Made by a program: the position numbers and the translations under genes. DNA of 64,000 bases from Deltaproteobacteria bacterium IMCC39524 (lineage in GTDB: Bacteria > Desulfobacterota > Desulfuromonadia > Desulfuromonadales > BM103), in contig JARUHJ010000001.1 in assembly GCA_029667085.1 (NCBI GenBank), positions 434,001-498,000 on the forward strand, written 5' to 3'. Shown here one piece after another: positions 6,956 to 16,683 of this stretch. The notes beneath the pieces were generated by a model that had not been told where the DNA came from, made no database searches, and saw nothing but the letters and a program-made list of their open reading frames with translations. Each line of letters begins with the position of its first letter. Position 1 is the first letter of the stretch.

Positions 6956-8872
6956 ATGTCGATGCTGAACGTAACATTGCCAGACGGAGCTGTTAAGGAA
7001 GTCGCTGCCGGAACAACGCCGCTTGACGTCGCCCGTTCCATTGGTGAGGGCCTTGCGCGCCAGACCGTTGCTGCTTTTCTTGGTGACACTCTGGTCGACG
7101 TGACAACTTCTATCGATACCGACGTTGATTTACGTCTGGTGACCCTAAATACCCCCGAGGGTCTTGAGATCTATCGTCATTCGACTGCCCACTTGATGGC
7201 CCATGCGGTTAAGGAGCTTTACGGTCATGATGTTCAGGTGACCATCGGTCCCGCGATTGAGTCGGGCTTCTATTACGATTTCTTCAGTGATAAGCATACC
7301 TTCAGTCCCGAAGAATTTGATGCGATCGAGCAGAAGATGAAGGATTTGGCCAAAGCCAACCTGCCTATCGAACGCCAGGTCGTTAAAAGCTCCGAGGCGA
7401 TCTCACTGTTCCGTGAGATGGGCGAGGACTACAAGGTTGAGCTGATTGAAGACCTCGACGTGGAGGAAGTCACCCTTTATCGTCAAGGCACCTTTGTTGA
7501 CCTGTGTCGTGGCCCCCATATCCCTACAACGGGCATGCTTAAGGTCTTTAAGCTAACCAGCGTTGCTGGTGCTTACTGGCGTGGCGATGAAAAGAACGCT
7601 ATGCTACAGCGCATTTACGCGACAGCGTTTACCGATAAAAAAGAACTCAAGCAGTACCTGCATCGTATCGAAGAGGCCAAGAAACGTGATCATCGCAAAC
7701 TTGGTCGTGATCTCGATCTCTTCTCTTTCAGCGAAGAAGCTGGCGCGGGTCTGGTGATCTGGCACCCCAAGGGTGCTATGTTGAGAACCTTGATTGAAGA
7801 CTTTGAAAAGCGTGAGCATGTAAAACGTGGCTACGATATCGTCATGGGTCCGCAGATCCTGCGTACCGAGCTCTGGCAAACCTCGGGGCATTTCGATAAC
7901 TACCGCGAGAATATGTATTTCACAGAGATTGATGAGCAGAGTTATGGCATCAAGCCGATGAACTGTCTCGCTCATATGTTGATCTACAAGTCCAAGAGAC
8001 GCTCTTATCGTGATCTTCCCTTGCGTTACTTCGAGTTGGGAACAGTTCATCGCCACGAGAAGAGTGGTGTCCTGCACGGTCTGCTGCGTGTCCGCGGATT
8101 CACCCAGGACGATGCTCATATCCTCTGCATGCCCGAGCAGCTCGATGCTGAGATAAAAGACGTCTTGAGCTTTGTCCAGTATGTCATGGGAATCTTCGGT
8201 TTCGAATATGAGTTGGAAATCTCAACGCGCCCTGAAAAAGCCATCGGCTCCGACGAAGATTGGGAGCGCGCAACCAAGGCTTTGCAGAGTGCTCTTGATG
8301 ACACCGGCCTGCCTTATGAGATCAACGAAGGCGACGGCGCTTTCTATGGTCCGAAGATCGATATCAAGCTGAAGGACGCTCTTGACAGGAAGTGGCAGTG
8401 TGCTACAATCCAGTGCGATTTCACCCTCCCTGAGAGGTTTGACCTCAACTATGTCGGGAGTGACGGCGAGAAACATCGGCCGGTCATGGTCCACCGGGTT
8501 ATCCTGGGGGCCATTGAACGTTTTATTGGCGTGTTGATTGAGCACTACGCGGGCAACTTCCCTCTCTGGATTTCTCCGGTTCAGGTAAAAGTTCTCAACG
8601 TGACCGATAGTCAGGCCGATTATGTCAATAAGGTCTGTGAAGAACTGCGTGAGCAGGGTGTTCGCGTACAGGCTGATTTACGTAATGAAAAGCTGGGATT
8701 CAAGATTCGCGAAGCCCAGATGGAAAAAGTTCCATATATGTTGGTCATCGGCGATCAGGAAGTAGCCGCCGGTACCGTTACCGCTCGTCACCGTTCCGGC
8801 GAAAACCTGGAACCTATGACGCCAGCGGACTTTGTGCAATTCATTCAAGAAGAATGTCGACAGTTTCACTAG
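6956..8872 (+). CDS. thrS: Threonyl-tRNA synthetase
   Basis: Class II synthetase charging tRNA-Thr. It has an N-terminal TGS domain (about 1-65), the editing/SAD domain with [11 protein letters not shown], the class II core with a zinc-ligand Cys in the MNCLAHM motif, the region [13 protein letters not shown], and a C-terminal anticodon-binding domain starting near [12 protein letters not shown]. The reading frame opens at GTG 6929, but ATG 6956 has an AAGGA seven bases upstream and gives 638 residues, the usual length. Heads the conserved thrS-infC-rpmI-rplT-pheS-pheT order. Confidence 0.97.
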   Translation: MSMLNVTLPDGAVKEVAAGTTPLDVARSIGEGLARQTVAAFLGDTLVDVTTSIDTDVDLRLVTLNTPEGLEIYRHSTAHLMAHAVKELYGHDVQVTIGPAIESGFYYDFFSDKHTFSPEEFDAIEQKMKDLAKANLPIERQVVKSSEAISLFREMGEDYKVELIEDLDVEEVTLYRQGTFVDLCRGPHIPTTGMLKVFKLTSVAGAYWRGDEKNAMLQRIYATAFTDKKELKQYLHRIEEAKKRDHRKLGRDLDLFSFSEEAGAGLVIWHPKGAMLRTLIEDFEKREHVKRGYDIVMGPQILRTELWQTSGHFDNYRENMYFTEIDEQSYGIKPMNCLAHMLIYKSKRRSYRDLPLRYFELGTVHRHEKSGVLHGLLRVRGFTQDDAHILCMPEQLDAEIKDVLSFVQYVMGIFGFEYELEISTRPEKAIGSDEDWERATKALQSALDDTGLPYEINEGDGAFYGPKIDIKLKDALDRKWQCATIQCDFTLPERFDLNYVGSDGEKHRPVMVHRVILGAIERFIGVLIEHYAGNFPLWISPVQVKVLNVTDSQADYVNKVCEELREQGVRVQADLRNEKLGFKIREAQMEKVPYMLVIGDQEVAAGTVTARHRSGENLEPMTPADFVQFIQEECRQFH

Positions 8873-8882
8873 GAGGTGCGTC

Positions 8883-9398
8883 ATAAGTAAGGACACAACA
8901 AATATCAACCAGGCAATTCGTGCCAGCGAAGTTCGCGTTATTGATGACGAGAACAACCAGCTGGGGGTTATGGACCTAAACTCTGCTTTACAAGCTGCAG
9001 AAGAACAAGGCCTTGACCTGGTTGAAGTCTCGCCGACCGCAAAGCCCCCTGTTTGCCGGATTATGGATTATGGCAAATATAAGTATCAGCAGAGCAAACG
9101 TGCTGCTGAGGCAAAGAAAAAGCAGGTCAGGGTTGAGCTCAAGGAAGTCAAGCTGCGTCCCAAAACTGATGATCATGATTACCAGTTTAAGGTGAGAAAC
9201 GCTATGCGCTTCCTTGGCGAAGGTAATAAAGTCAAGGTTACGATCATGTTCCGTGGCCGGGAAGTGACACATCCTGAGTTCGGTCGTCGCATCCTCGAAA
9301 GAGTCGCTATAGATTGTAAGGAGCTTGGGCAGGTTGAAAGCAGACCGAATATGTCCGGACGCTTCATGAGCATGGTGATCAGCCCGATTAAGAAATAA
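8883..9398 (+). CDS. infC: Translation initiation factor IF-3
   Basis: IF-3 binds the 30S subunit and checks the start codon. The N-domain contains NQAIRASEVRVID and the C-domain KEVKLRPKTDDHDYQFKVR. The long open frame starts inside thrS (ATG at 8832), but that is unlikely: an AGGAGG overlapping the thrS stop sits six bases before ATA at 8883, in frame, giving 171 residues, a normal IF-3 length. infC in E. coli starts with AUU, and IF-3 represses its own unusual start; ATA here fits the same autoregulation. No ATG, GTG or TTG lies in frame near that ribosome site. Confidence 0.95.
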   Translation: MSKDTTNINQAIRASEVRVIDDENNQLGVMDLNSALQAAEEQGLDLVEVSPTAKPPVCRIMDYGKYKYQQSKRAAEAKKKQVRVELKEVKLRPKTDDHDYQFKVRNAMRFLGEGNKVKVTIMFRGREVTHPEFGRRILERVAIDCKELGQVESRPNMSGRFMSMVISPIKK

Positions 9399-9449
9399 AG
9401 ATAACGGCTTAAGGTCGTTACAGAATCAAAATATATAAGGAGAAACGTA

Positions 9450-9647
9450 ATGCCTAAGATTAAGACCAATCGCGGAGCAGCCAAACGCTTCCGTAAGACT
9501 GGAACCGGCAAGATCCGGCGCAACAAGGCGTTTACCAGTCACATTCTGACCAAGAAATCGACTAAGCGTAAGCGTGATCTGCGTCAGTCGACCCTGGTTG
9601 ACAAGTGCGACGCCAAGAACATCCGCTGCCTGATCCCTTACCTGTAA
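9450..9647 (+). CDS. rpmI: 50S ribosomal protein L35
   Basis: The 65-residue basic protein begins [14 protein letters not shown], the hallmark of L35, and shows [19 protein letters not shown] precedes the ATG. It sits between infC and rplT as in most bacteria. Confidence 0.97.
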   Translation: MPKIKTNRGAAKRFRKTGTGKIRRNKAFTSHILTKKSTKRKRDLRQSTLVDKCDAKNIRCLIPYL

Positions 9648-9754
9648 GGGACTTGCAGTATCCACACAACTCGTGAACTGTGGGGCTTAATATCTCCCCC
9701 TGCAGATCCGGGTGGCGGCAATGACCGCTTTACTGACTTACAAGGAGAAAAGCA
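9648..9754 (+). promoter_or_regulatory. rpmI-rplT leader, possible L20 control region
   Basis: The 107-base spacer carries several pairable stretches (CCACA...TGTGG and CTGCAG repeated at both ends) before AAGGAG and rplT. L20 represses its own operon by binding an mRNA structure in other bacteria; the exact fold cannot be confirmed here. Confidence 0.3.
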
Positions 9755-10111
9755 ATGGCAAGAGTAAAAAGAGGCTTTAAAGCCAGACGTAGACGTAACA
9801 AGGTATTAAAGCTTGCAAAAGGCTATCGTGGCGCCCGCAGCAAATTGTTCCGGAGTGCAACCGAAGCCGTCGATCGCGCACTTAATTATGCATATCGTGA
9901 CCGCCGTGTTCGCAAGCGTGATTTCAGGGCCCTCTGGATTGCCCGGATCAACGCTGCATCACGTGACAATGGCCTTTCTTACAGCCGCTTGATTCACGGC
10001 TTGAAGCAGGCGCAGATCGATATCGATCGCAAAATCCTTGCCCAGCTCGCCGTCACTGACCCAACCGGTTTTGGCTCTATCGTAGAGAAAGCCAAGGCCC
10101 AGCTTCAGTAA
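9755..10111 (+). CDS. rplT: 50S ribosomal protein L20
   Basis: The 118-residue basic protein starts [26 protein letters not shown] and contains [15 protein letters not shown], diagnostic of L20, an early 23S rRNA assembly protein. A strong RBS (AAGGAGA) precedes it. The length is standard. Confidence 0.97.
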   Translation: MARVKRGFKARRRRNKVLKLAKGYRGARSKLFRSATEAVDRALNYAYRDRRVRKRDFRALWIARINAASRDNGLSYSRLIHGLKQAQIDIDRKILAQLAVTDPTGFGSIVEKAKAQLQ

Positions 10112-10123
10112 CTGCCGAACGCT

Positions 10124-10158
10124 AAAGAGATGGGGCTTACCCCATCTCTTTTTTTTTA
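10124..10158 (+). terminator. Terminator/attenuator between rplT and pheS
   Basis: The stem aagagatgggg/ccccatctctt with a short loop is followed by nine T residues. Since pheS starts only 50 bp later, it could set the level of pheST transcription. In E. coli a Phe-rich leader attenuates pheST at this very place; no leader peptide is evident here. Confidence 0.85.
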
Positions 10159-10160
10159 GT

Positions 10161-10187
10161 TACGACCTGGCTTTCAGTCAGGTCGTA
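10161..10187 (+). other. Second hairpin in pheS leader
   Basis: TACGACCTG and CAGGTCGTA form a perfect 9-bp stem around a 9-base loop, directly after the terminator and 22 bp before pheS. There is no T run, so it is not a terminator by itself; it may shape the pheS leader or protect the mRNA end. Confidence 0.5.
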
Positions 10188-10209
10188 GTATTCTCTGGTC
10201 TGGAATATT

Positions 10210-11226
10210 ATGAAAGATAAACTGAATAAGATCGAAGAGGCCGCTTTGCTGGCAGCGAATGAAGCTGTTGGTGAAGTTGAATTGCAGCAGGTTCGCGCTC
10301 GTTACCTGGGTAAGAAAGGTGAGATCACTGCTGTCATGAAGGGTATGGGGCAACTTTCTCCTGAGGAGCGTCCGCTGATTGGTGGTCTTGCCAACGAAGT
10401 GAAGAGCCGTCTTGAGGAAGCTTTTGCTCTGAGACAAGAGTCTCTGCGTCAGGAATTGATGCAACAGAAACTTGCCAACGAACGTCTCGATGTGACACTC
10501 CCTGGTCGCGTTCAGAGAACTGGCTTCAAGCATCCGATCACTCAAGTGACAGAAGAAGTTGTTGGAATTTTTACAGCCCTGGGTTTCGGTGTTGCCGAGG
10601 GCCCGGAAATCGAAAAAGACTTCTATAACTTCGAAGCTCTGAATATTCCAAAGGATCACCCGGCTCGTGATATGCAAGACACCTTCTACATCTCGGAAGA
10701 TGTTGTTTTGCGTACGCATACATCTCCTGTTCAGATTCGCACTATGCTGGATCACGAGCCGCCTGTACGCGTGGTTGCTCCGGGCACTGTCTATCGACGT
10801 GACTCAGATATCACTCATAGTCCGATGTTCCACCAGATTGAAGGGTTCCTGGTTGATCGCAAAGTGACCTTTGGTGACCTGAAGGGGGTTCTGACGACCT
10901 TTATCACTGAGTTTTTTGGTGAGAATGTTGCCGTTCGTTTTCGTCCCTCTTTTTTTCCTTTCACAGAACCTAGCGCCGAAGTCGATATCCAGTGTGTGAT
11001 CTGCGGCGGCAGTGGTTGTCGTGTCTGTAGCAACTCCGGCTGGCTTGAAATTCTGGGCAGCGGGATGATTGATCCTGAGGTCTTCAAATCAGTTAACTAT
11101 GATCCTGAGTTGTATAGTGGCTTTGCCTTCGGTATGGGCATAGAGCGTCTCGCCATGCTTAAGTACGGCGTCAATGATTTGCGTCTCTTCTTTGAAAACG
11201 ATATGAGGTTTTTGAGGCAATTCTAA
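10210..11226 (+). CDS. pheS: Phenylalanyl-tRNA synthetase alpha subunit
   Basis: The 338-residue alpha subunit has an N-terminal coiled coil (about 1-90) and the catalytic class II core with [27 protein letters not shown] and [17 protein letters not shown] (motif 3). It forms an alpha2-beta2 enzyme with PheT. A CVICGG..CRVC segment near residue 262 is a normal insertion in this family. It is separated from pheT by 104 bp without a terminator. Confidence 0.97.
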   Translation: MKDKLNKIEEAALLAANEAVGEVELQQVRARYLGKKGEITAVMKGMGQLSPEERPLIGGLANEVKSRLEEAFALRQESLRQELMQQKLANERLDVTLPGRVQRTGFKHPITQVTEEVVGIFTALGFGVAEGPEIEKDFYNFEALNIPKDHPARDMQDTFYISEDVVLRTHTSPVQIRTMLDHEPPVRVVAPGTVYRRDSDITHSPMFHQIEGFLVDRKVTFGDLKGVLTTFITEFFGENVAVRFRPSFFPFTEPSAEVDIQCVICGGSGCRVCSNSGWLEILGSGMIDPEVFKSVNYDPELYSGFAFGMGIERLAMLKYGVNDLRLFFENDMRFLRQF

Positions 11227-11330
11227 GGATGGGCACTGGTTGTCGGGGACTAGTTCTTGGCAGCTTAACCATAACTTTTTTAGTTTACGTTTAGCTTGTT
11301 ACCGATTTTGTTTAATAAAGGACTTTAGGT

Positions 11331-13733
11331 ATGAAGGTCACCTTGAACTGGCTCAAGGAATACGTTGATTTCGATTTTAGTGCTGACGATCTTTCCCATC
11401 GGTTGACCATGACTGGTCTCGAGGTTGACGCCATGGAGCGTTTGGGAGAAGGGTTGGACACAGTCATTGTCGCCCGCCTTGCAGATGTGCAGCAACACCC
11501 TGACGCTGATCGACTGACCGTCTGCAAAGTTGATACAGGCAGCGCTACACAACAGGTAGTTTGTGGAGCCAAAAATCACAAAACCGGTGATCTGATTGCC
11601 CTGGCGCAGGTCGGTACGGTCCTGCCGGGAAACTTCAAGATCAAAAAGTCAAAGATCCGCGGCCAAGAGTCCTTCGGCATGCTCTGCTCAATGAGCGAAC
11701 TGGGTCTGTCGGAAGAATCCGATGGCATCATGATCTTGCCTTCAGACCTTGATTTGGGTCGTCCGGTATTCGAACAGTTGGGTCTCAAGGATGTCATGTA
11801 TGAGATCGGTTTGACTCCGAATCGATCAGACTGTTTGAGCGTTGTTGGTGTCGCACGTGAGGTTGCCGCTATGGCGGACGCTTCGTTGCGTCTTCCTGAG
11901 CCTGTCATTCTCGAGAATGACACCTTGGCTGCCGAGAAAACTTCAGTCTCTCTTGAAGACCCCAACCTGTGCCCACGTTACGCCGCGCGCCTGATCGAAA
12001 ATGTAAAGATCGGCCCGTCACCGGAGTGGCTCGTAGGTCGTCTCGAGGCTGTTGGCTTGAGATCAATTAACAACGTCGTTGATGTGACCAACTTTGTCAT
12101 GATGGAATTGGGCCAGCCATTGCACGCATTCGATTTCAACCTCCTGCGTGAACAGCGGATCGTGGTGCGTCGAGCAGAGCAGGGGGCTGAATTCACAACC
12201 CTCGATGGTCAGGTTCGCACTCTGTTGGCATCAGACCTGGTGATCTGTGACGGTGAAGGCCCTATTGCCCTTGCAGGCGTTATGGGTGGTGGCAATTCTG
12301 AAGTTAGTTCCGAGACAACAGACATTCTGCTGGAAAGCGCATACTTCAATCCGGTGACCATCCGTCGTACCAGTAAGCGGCTGGGCCTGCATACTGATGC
12401 TTCTCATCGTTTTGAACGTGGTACTGATGTCGACATGGTGCCTCTGGCTCTAGATCGTGCTACTGCATTGATTGCAGAGCTGGCGTCAGGGCAGGTCGCC
12501 AAAGGTGTTGTTGATGAGTACCCTTCCGCTTTGCCACGCCGTACCGTGACGGTCAGTGCATCAAAAGCCAGCCAGATCCTCGGTCTCGAGGTCGATGCTG
12601 ACGATATGTGTCATAAGCTTACTTCAATAGGCCTCAATTGTGATCTTCATGACGGAGCCGTTAAGGTAGAAATTCCTAACTTCCGTCCCGACCTCGAGCG
12701 GGAGATTGACCTTGTTGAAGAGGTCGCACGCCTGATTGGTTATGACCAGATTCCTGTAACCATGCCAGTCAGCACCCTGACTTGCCAGCAACTCCCCGAA
12801 CATCTGAGCAGTGAAAGACAAGTTAGAGAATTACTGATTGAATTAGGATACTCAGAGATTATCAACTATTCATTCTATAACGCTAGCTGTCTTGACAAGC
12901 TGAGAATTGACGAAAACGATTCGCGCCGACAGAACGTTAATATCCTCAATCCTCTCACGGAAGAGCAGGGGGTGATGAGAACCAGTCTGGTGCCGAGCCT
13001 TCTGGAAACTGCATCACGTAACCTGGCCTATCGTAGCGAAGATCTGGCACTTTTTGAGTTGCGGCCGGTATTTCAACCGGTTAAAGACTCCGAGATGGCT
13101 CGTGAAAGCCTTCGCCTCTCAGCTTTCCTCTGTGGCCGCCGTGAACCCCAGGGGTGGGCGCAGTCTTCAGATGAAGCCGATTTCTTCGATATGAAGGGCG
13201 TTGTCGAGCAGCTGTTAAGCAATCTCGGCGTCAGGGACGTATGCTGGCAGGTTGAACATGATGAAGCTTTTTACCATCCTGGCAAGTCCTGTGCGATTTA
13301 TCAGGGTGAGCGTTTGCTCGGAACTCTGGGTGAGTTGCACCCTGAAGTGATTCGTAATTTTGATCTTGCTCCGTCATCAATCCTCTGTGATATCGATATC
13401 GAAGCGCTCTTTAAAATTGGTGACAAGACGATTAAGTTCCAGCCTCTCTCACGCTTCCCGGATGTCCAGCGAGACTCGGCTTTCCTGGTAGATATTGATG
13501 TGGCTGCACAGCAGGTTTTCTCGATTCTTAACCGTGTCAAAATCAAGGATCTGGAGAGTATTGAACTTTTTGATGTCTACTGTGGCGAGGGGCTTCCTGA
13601 AGGCAAGAAGAGTCTGGCGATCCGCGCCTGCTATCGCGCAATGGACCGAACTCTTACCGATGAATTAATACAGAATCTTCATGGAAAGCTGATTAAGGCC
13701 ATGGAAAAGGAGCTCGGAGCCGAGCTTCGTTAA
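11331..13733 (+). CDS. pheT: Phenylalanyl-tRNA synthetase beta subunit
   Basis: The 800-residue beta subunit has the N-terminal EMAP-like tRNA-binding domain (HPDADRLTVCKVD, about residues 40-150), the B3/B4 editing region, the B5 domain and the catalytic-like core, and a C-terminal ferredoxin-fold anticodon-binding domain from about 705 (SRFPDVQRDSAFLV). Length is standard. ATG follows AAAGGACTTTAGGT. Confidence 0.97.
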   Translation: MKVTLNWLKEYVDFDFSADDLSHRLTMTGLEVDAMERLGEGLDTVIVARLADVQQHPDADRLTVCKVDTGSATQQVVCGAKNHKTGDLIALAQVGTVLPGNFKIKKSKIRGQESFGMLCSMSELGLSEESDGIMILPSDLDLGRPVFEQLGLKDVMYEIGLTPNRSDCLSVVGVAREVAAMADASLRLPEPVILENDTLAAEKTSVSLEDPNLCPRYAARLIENVKIGPSPEWLVGRLEAVGLRSINNVVDVTNFVMMELGQPLHAFDFNLLREQRIVVRRAEQGAEFTTLDGQVRTLLASDLVICDGEGPIALAGVMGGGNSEVSSETTDILLESAYFNPVTIRRTSKRLGLHTDASHRFERGTDVDMVPLALDRATALIAELASGQVAKGVVDEYPSALPRRTVTVSASKASQILGLEVDADDMCHKLTSIGLNCDLHDGAVKVEIPNFRPDLEREIDLVEEVARLIGYDQIPVTMPVSTLTCQQLPEHLSSERQVRELLIELGYSEIINYSFYNASCLDKLRIDENDSRRQNVNILNPLTEEQGVMRTSLVPSLLETASRNLAYRSEDLALFELRPVFQPVKDSEMARESLRLSAFLCGRREPQGWAQSSDEADFFDMKGVVEQLLSNLGVRDVCWQVEHDEAFYHPGKSCAIYQGERLLGTLGELHPEVIRNFDLAPSSILCDIDIEALFKIGDKTIKFQPLSRFPDVQRDSAFLVDIDVAAQQVFSILNRVKIKDLESIELFDVYCGEGLPEGKKSLAIRACYRAMDRTLTDELIQNLHGKLIKAMEKELGAELR

Positions 13734-13815
13734 AAAATCAGTTGCTTAGAGTTCTCTTGCTGTGATATAAAAACCTGAAAATTCGGGTAGATATCAAATT
13801 GGGAGGTTGATATAT

Positions 13816-14097
13816 ATGACTAAGGCGGATCTTGTCGAAAATGTGTATCTCAAGACCGGTTTCTCTAAAAAAGAATCCGCAGAGATCGTCGAAATGGTTT
13901 TTGATATTATGAAAACCACTCTCGAAGACGGTGATAAAATCAAAATTGCCGGTTTCGGGAATTTCGTTGTAAAAGACAAAGCGACACGCCGTGGTCGTAA
14001 CCCCCAGACTGGCGACGAGATTGAAATTTCCTCGCGTCGGATTCTGACCTTTAAGCCGAGCCAGGTTCTTAAAGCAGCTATCAACGACTCGGAGTAG
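13816..14097 (+). CDS. ihfA: Integration host factor alpha subunit
   Basis: The 93-residue HU/IHF fold protein binds and bends DNA with IHF beta. MTKADLVENVYLKTGFSKKE and the beta-arm region with RRGRNPQTGDEI are clear; the residues fit IHF-alpha rather than HU. An upstream TTG at 13807 is open, but ATG 13816 lies nine bases after GGGAGG, so it is the better start. ihfA follows pheT as in E. coli. Confidence 0.92.
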   Translation: MTKADLVENVYLKTGFSKKESAEIVEMVFDIMKTTLEDGDKIKIAGFGNFVVKDKATRRGRNPQTGDEIEISSRRILTFKPSQVLKAAINDSE

Positions 14098-14136
14098 TAA
14101 AGCTGGCCCGCTCCGCCATCTCCAGGAGTTCGGCGC

Positions 14137-14574
14137 ATGGATTTTCAGATTCCTGAAAAGCTCTATTATAAAATCGGTGAAGTTGCCAAGTTCACCGGTA
14201 TTAAAACTCATGTCCTGCGCTATTGGGAGACAGAGTTTAAAGCCATCCGTCCTAACAAGAGCCGCAGTAACCAGCGACTCTATCGCAAGCAGGATGTTGA
14301 ACTGATCCTGCGCCTTAAAGACCTTCTCTACAATCAGGGCTTCACTATTGCTGGCGCTCGCAAGAAATTACGCGAGAAGCCAGCGGCAAAAGTTGCCGAA
14401 ACTGCAGTTGAGGCTCCTGCTGCGCCTGTTCAAGTTGAAACCAAACAGCAAGTCCCTGCTGAAGCCTCTGATCAGCTTGCATTGCCTTTGTCAGGGTCTT
14501 ACGATCCAATGCTTCTTAAGGAGATCCGCCAGGATCTTCTGCGCCTCAAGAAAAGCCTGGAAGCAAATCCTTGA
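14137..14574 (+). CDS. MerR family transcription regulator
   Basis: The 145-residue product has an N-terminal MerR winged helix ([24 protein letters not shown], about 10-80) followed by an Ala/Pro/Gln-rich linker and a short helix at the C terminus. No metal-binding cysteines are present. The position directly after ihfA is conserved in Geobacter relatives. Target genes are unknown. Confidence 0.85.
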   Translation: MDFQIPEKLYYKIGEVAKFTGIKTHVLRYWETEFKAIRPNKSRSNQRLYRKQDVELILRLKDLLYNQGFTIAGARKKLREKPAAKVAETAVEAPAAPVQVETKQQVPAEASDQLALPLSGSYDPMLLKEIRQDLLRLKKSLEANP

Positions 14575-14615
14575 GTCGTTACAGCCCTTTATTAACTCTC
14601 TTCTTGTCATAACTC

Positions 14616-15395
14616 GTGCTGATTTTACTAACAAATGATGATGGCATCCATTCAGCCGGTTTGCAGGCTCTCGCCGATGAAATGCAATCTCTGGGCAGGG
14701 TTGTCGTTGTTGCCCCTGACCGGGAGAGAAGCGCCGTTGGTCACGCCTTAACACTTCATTCTCCCTTGCGCGCCGAAGAAATTCAAACTGATCGCTGGGC
14801 CGTCAGTGGCACACCAACAGATGCCGTCAATCTTGGCATTCATGGTTTGCTCAAGGAAAAGCCTGCGCTGGTGGTTTCGGGCATTAATAAAGGGGCCAAC
14901 ATGGGTGACGATCTGACCTATTCAGGAACAGTTGCGGCCGCAATGGAGGCTACCCTGATGGGGGTTCCTGCGATTGCTATCTCATTGGCTTCGAAAGAGT
15001 TTTCCTACGACAATTTCAGATCTGCAGCCGCTGTCGCCAGACAGATGGCGGAGACTGTCCTGGAGCATGGCCTGCCTGCAGACACCTTCATTAATGTCAA
15101 TGTTCCCGATTCGGCTCCTCAGGGAATTCGCTTAACGCGTCAAGGTAAGCGGGTTTATGGAGATGCCGTTGTACAGAATCGCGACCCGAGAGGGCGGACC
15201 TACTACTGGATCGGTGCTGGAGAACTTAGTTTTCAGGATCTGGAGGGGACTGATTTTCATGCTGTTCAGAACGGCTATGTTTCTGTGACACCTCTGCACC
15301 TCGATTTGACCAACTATGCTGCTATGGAAAGGCTCCGTCAGTGGCGTTTGGAAGAGACTCTGTCGACGGCCGATAAGCCGGGAGATAATTCGTGA
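14616..15395 (+). CDS. surE: 5'-nucleotidase SurE
   Basis: Metal-dependent nucleotidase/polyphosphatase of stationary phase. The N terminus [14 protein letters not shown] carries the Asp-Asp metal ligands, the Ser in [13 protein letters not shown] and the Asn in [19 protein letters not shown] complete the site. 259 residues, standard. Start GTG 14616 is required by the N-terminal motif; no good RBS is visible. The stop overlaps pcm by four bases (GTGA). Confidence 0.93.
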   Translation: MLILLTNDDGIHSAGLQALADEMQSLGRVVVVAPDRERSAVGHALTLHSPLRAEEIQTDRWAVSGTPTDAVNLGIHGLLKEKPALVVSGINKGANMGDDLTYSGTVAAAMEATLMGVPAIAISLASKEFSYDNFRSAAAVARQMAETVLEHGLPADTFINVNVPDSAPQGIRLTRQGKRVYGDAVVQNRDPRGRTYYWIGAGELSFQDLEGTDFHAVQNGYVSVTPLHLDLTNYAAMERLRQWRLEETLSTADKPGDNS

Positions 15396-16045
15396 AGGAT
15401 TATACGATCTCTCGCCGCAGAATGGTTGAGGAGCAGGTTATCGCCCGCGGCGTCACAGACCCGCGCGTTATTGATGCCATGCTCAAGGTCCCCCGCCATA
15501 AATTTGTCGAAGAAGCTCTTGCCGGCAAGGCATACCAGGACGCACCCCTGCCAATCGGAGAGAAGCAAACGATCTCACAGCCTTACATGGTTGCGGTCAT
15601 GAGTGAAGCTTTGATGCTTGATGGTTCTGAAAGGGTCCTGGAGGTTGGCACCGGGTCTGGTTATCAGGCAGCGGTTCTGGCCCTGCTCGCTGACCGTGTC
15701 TTCTCCCTCGAACGCATCCCCTTACTGGCTCGACGCGCCCGTAAGGTATTGGATGAAAACGGCTTCAGTAAGGTGAATATCCGCCTTGCCGATGGCACCG
15801 TTGGATGGCAGGGTATGGGCCCATTTGATGGCATTATCGTCACGGCGGGCGCCCCAAAAGTCCCACAGGAGTACCTGGACCAGTTGTCGCTTGGCGGTCG
15901 CTTGATCATACCGGTCGGTGATCGTGAAAGTCAGATTTTAATGCGAATTACCCGCGTCGGGGAAGCTGAGTACAAAGAAGAAAAGATGCTTGGCTGCCGG
16001 TTTGTCCCCCTGATCGGAAATCAGGGCTGGAAGCAGGAGAAGTAA
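15392..16045 (+). CDS. pcm: Protein-L-isoaspartate O-methyltransferase
   Basis: Repairs isoaspartyl residues using SAM. The 217-residue product contains [13 protein letters not shown] at the N terminus, the SAM-binding [14 protein letters not shown] near residue 75-88, and [15 protein letters not shown] start within the surE stop indicates tight coupling. Part of the surE-pcm-nlpD-rpoS stationary-phase block. Confidence 0.95.
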   Translation: MKDYTISRRRMVEEQVIARGVTDPRVIDAMLKVPRHKFVEEALAGKAYQDAPLPIGEKQTISQPYMVAVMSEALMLDGSERVLEVGTGSGYQAAVLALLADRVFSLERIPLLARRARKVLDENGFSKVNIRLADGTVGWQGMGPFDGIIVTAGAPKVPQEYLDQLSLGGRLIIPVGDRESQILMRITRVGEAEYKEEKMLGCRFVPLIGNQGWKQEK

Positions 16046-16050
16046 TTAGA

Positions 16051-16644
16051 ATGCGCATGATACGTAAGCTCTACGATTGGGTGTTGCATTGGGCCGATAC
16101 CCCCTATGGCGGTCCGGCTCTTTTTTTGCTGGCGCTGATCGAGTCCTCAGTGTTTCCGGTCCCTCCAGATGTCTTGCTGATCGCCCTTTGTATTGCCTTG
16201 CCTTCCCGTGCCTGGCGTTTTGCGCTTCTGGCTTCGGCTGGGTCAGTGCTCGGTGGCCTGATAGGTTATGGCATAGGGTGGGGCGCCTGGCCACTGGTTA
16301 ACAGCTTCTTTTTTGACTACATCCCCGGCTTCACGCCTCACGTCTTTGCCAAGGTGCAGTCCCTGTTTGAGGCCTATGGTTTCTGGGTTGTCTTTACCGC
16401 CGGTTTCACACCGATCCCCTATAAGGTGATTACGATTGGTTCCGGTGTCTTCCAGATCAACCTGGTCATCTTCCTGATCGCTTCGCTGATCAGTCGCAGC
16501 TTACGCTTTTTCCTGGTCGCATGGTTGCTGCATCGCTACGGCCCGGGAATGCGTGATTTTATCGATCGCTACTTCAACCTGCTCAGCATCATTTTCCTGA
16601 TTCTGCTGTTTGGCGGATTCCTGCTATTGAAATATGTTCTCTGA
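16051..16644 (+). CDS. YqaA/DedA-like membrane protein
   Basis: The 197-residue integral membrane protein of the DedA/SNARE-associated family has about five hydrophobic segments, with the family loop ESSVFPVPPDVLLI (about 30-43) and FTPIPYKVITIGSG (about 123-137). DedA proteins are linked to lipid carrier flipping and membrane homeostasis. It sits five bases after pcm, in the slot occupied by small membrane proteins in related operons, and belongs to the same transcript. Confidence 0.85.
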   Translation: MRMIRKLYDWVLHWADTPYGGPALFLLALIESSVFPVPPDVLLIALCIALPSRAWRFALLASAGSVLGGLIGYGIGWGAWPLVNSFFFDYIPGFTPHVFAKVQSLFEAYGFWVVFTAGFTPIPYKVITIGSGVFQINLVIFLIASLISRSLRFFLVAWLLHRYGPGMRDFIDRYFNLLSIIFLILLFGGFLLLKYVL

Positions 16645-16683
16645 TGTAAGAAACTGACTCTTGTGAACTGCTTTATATAAAGC

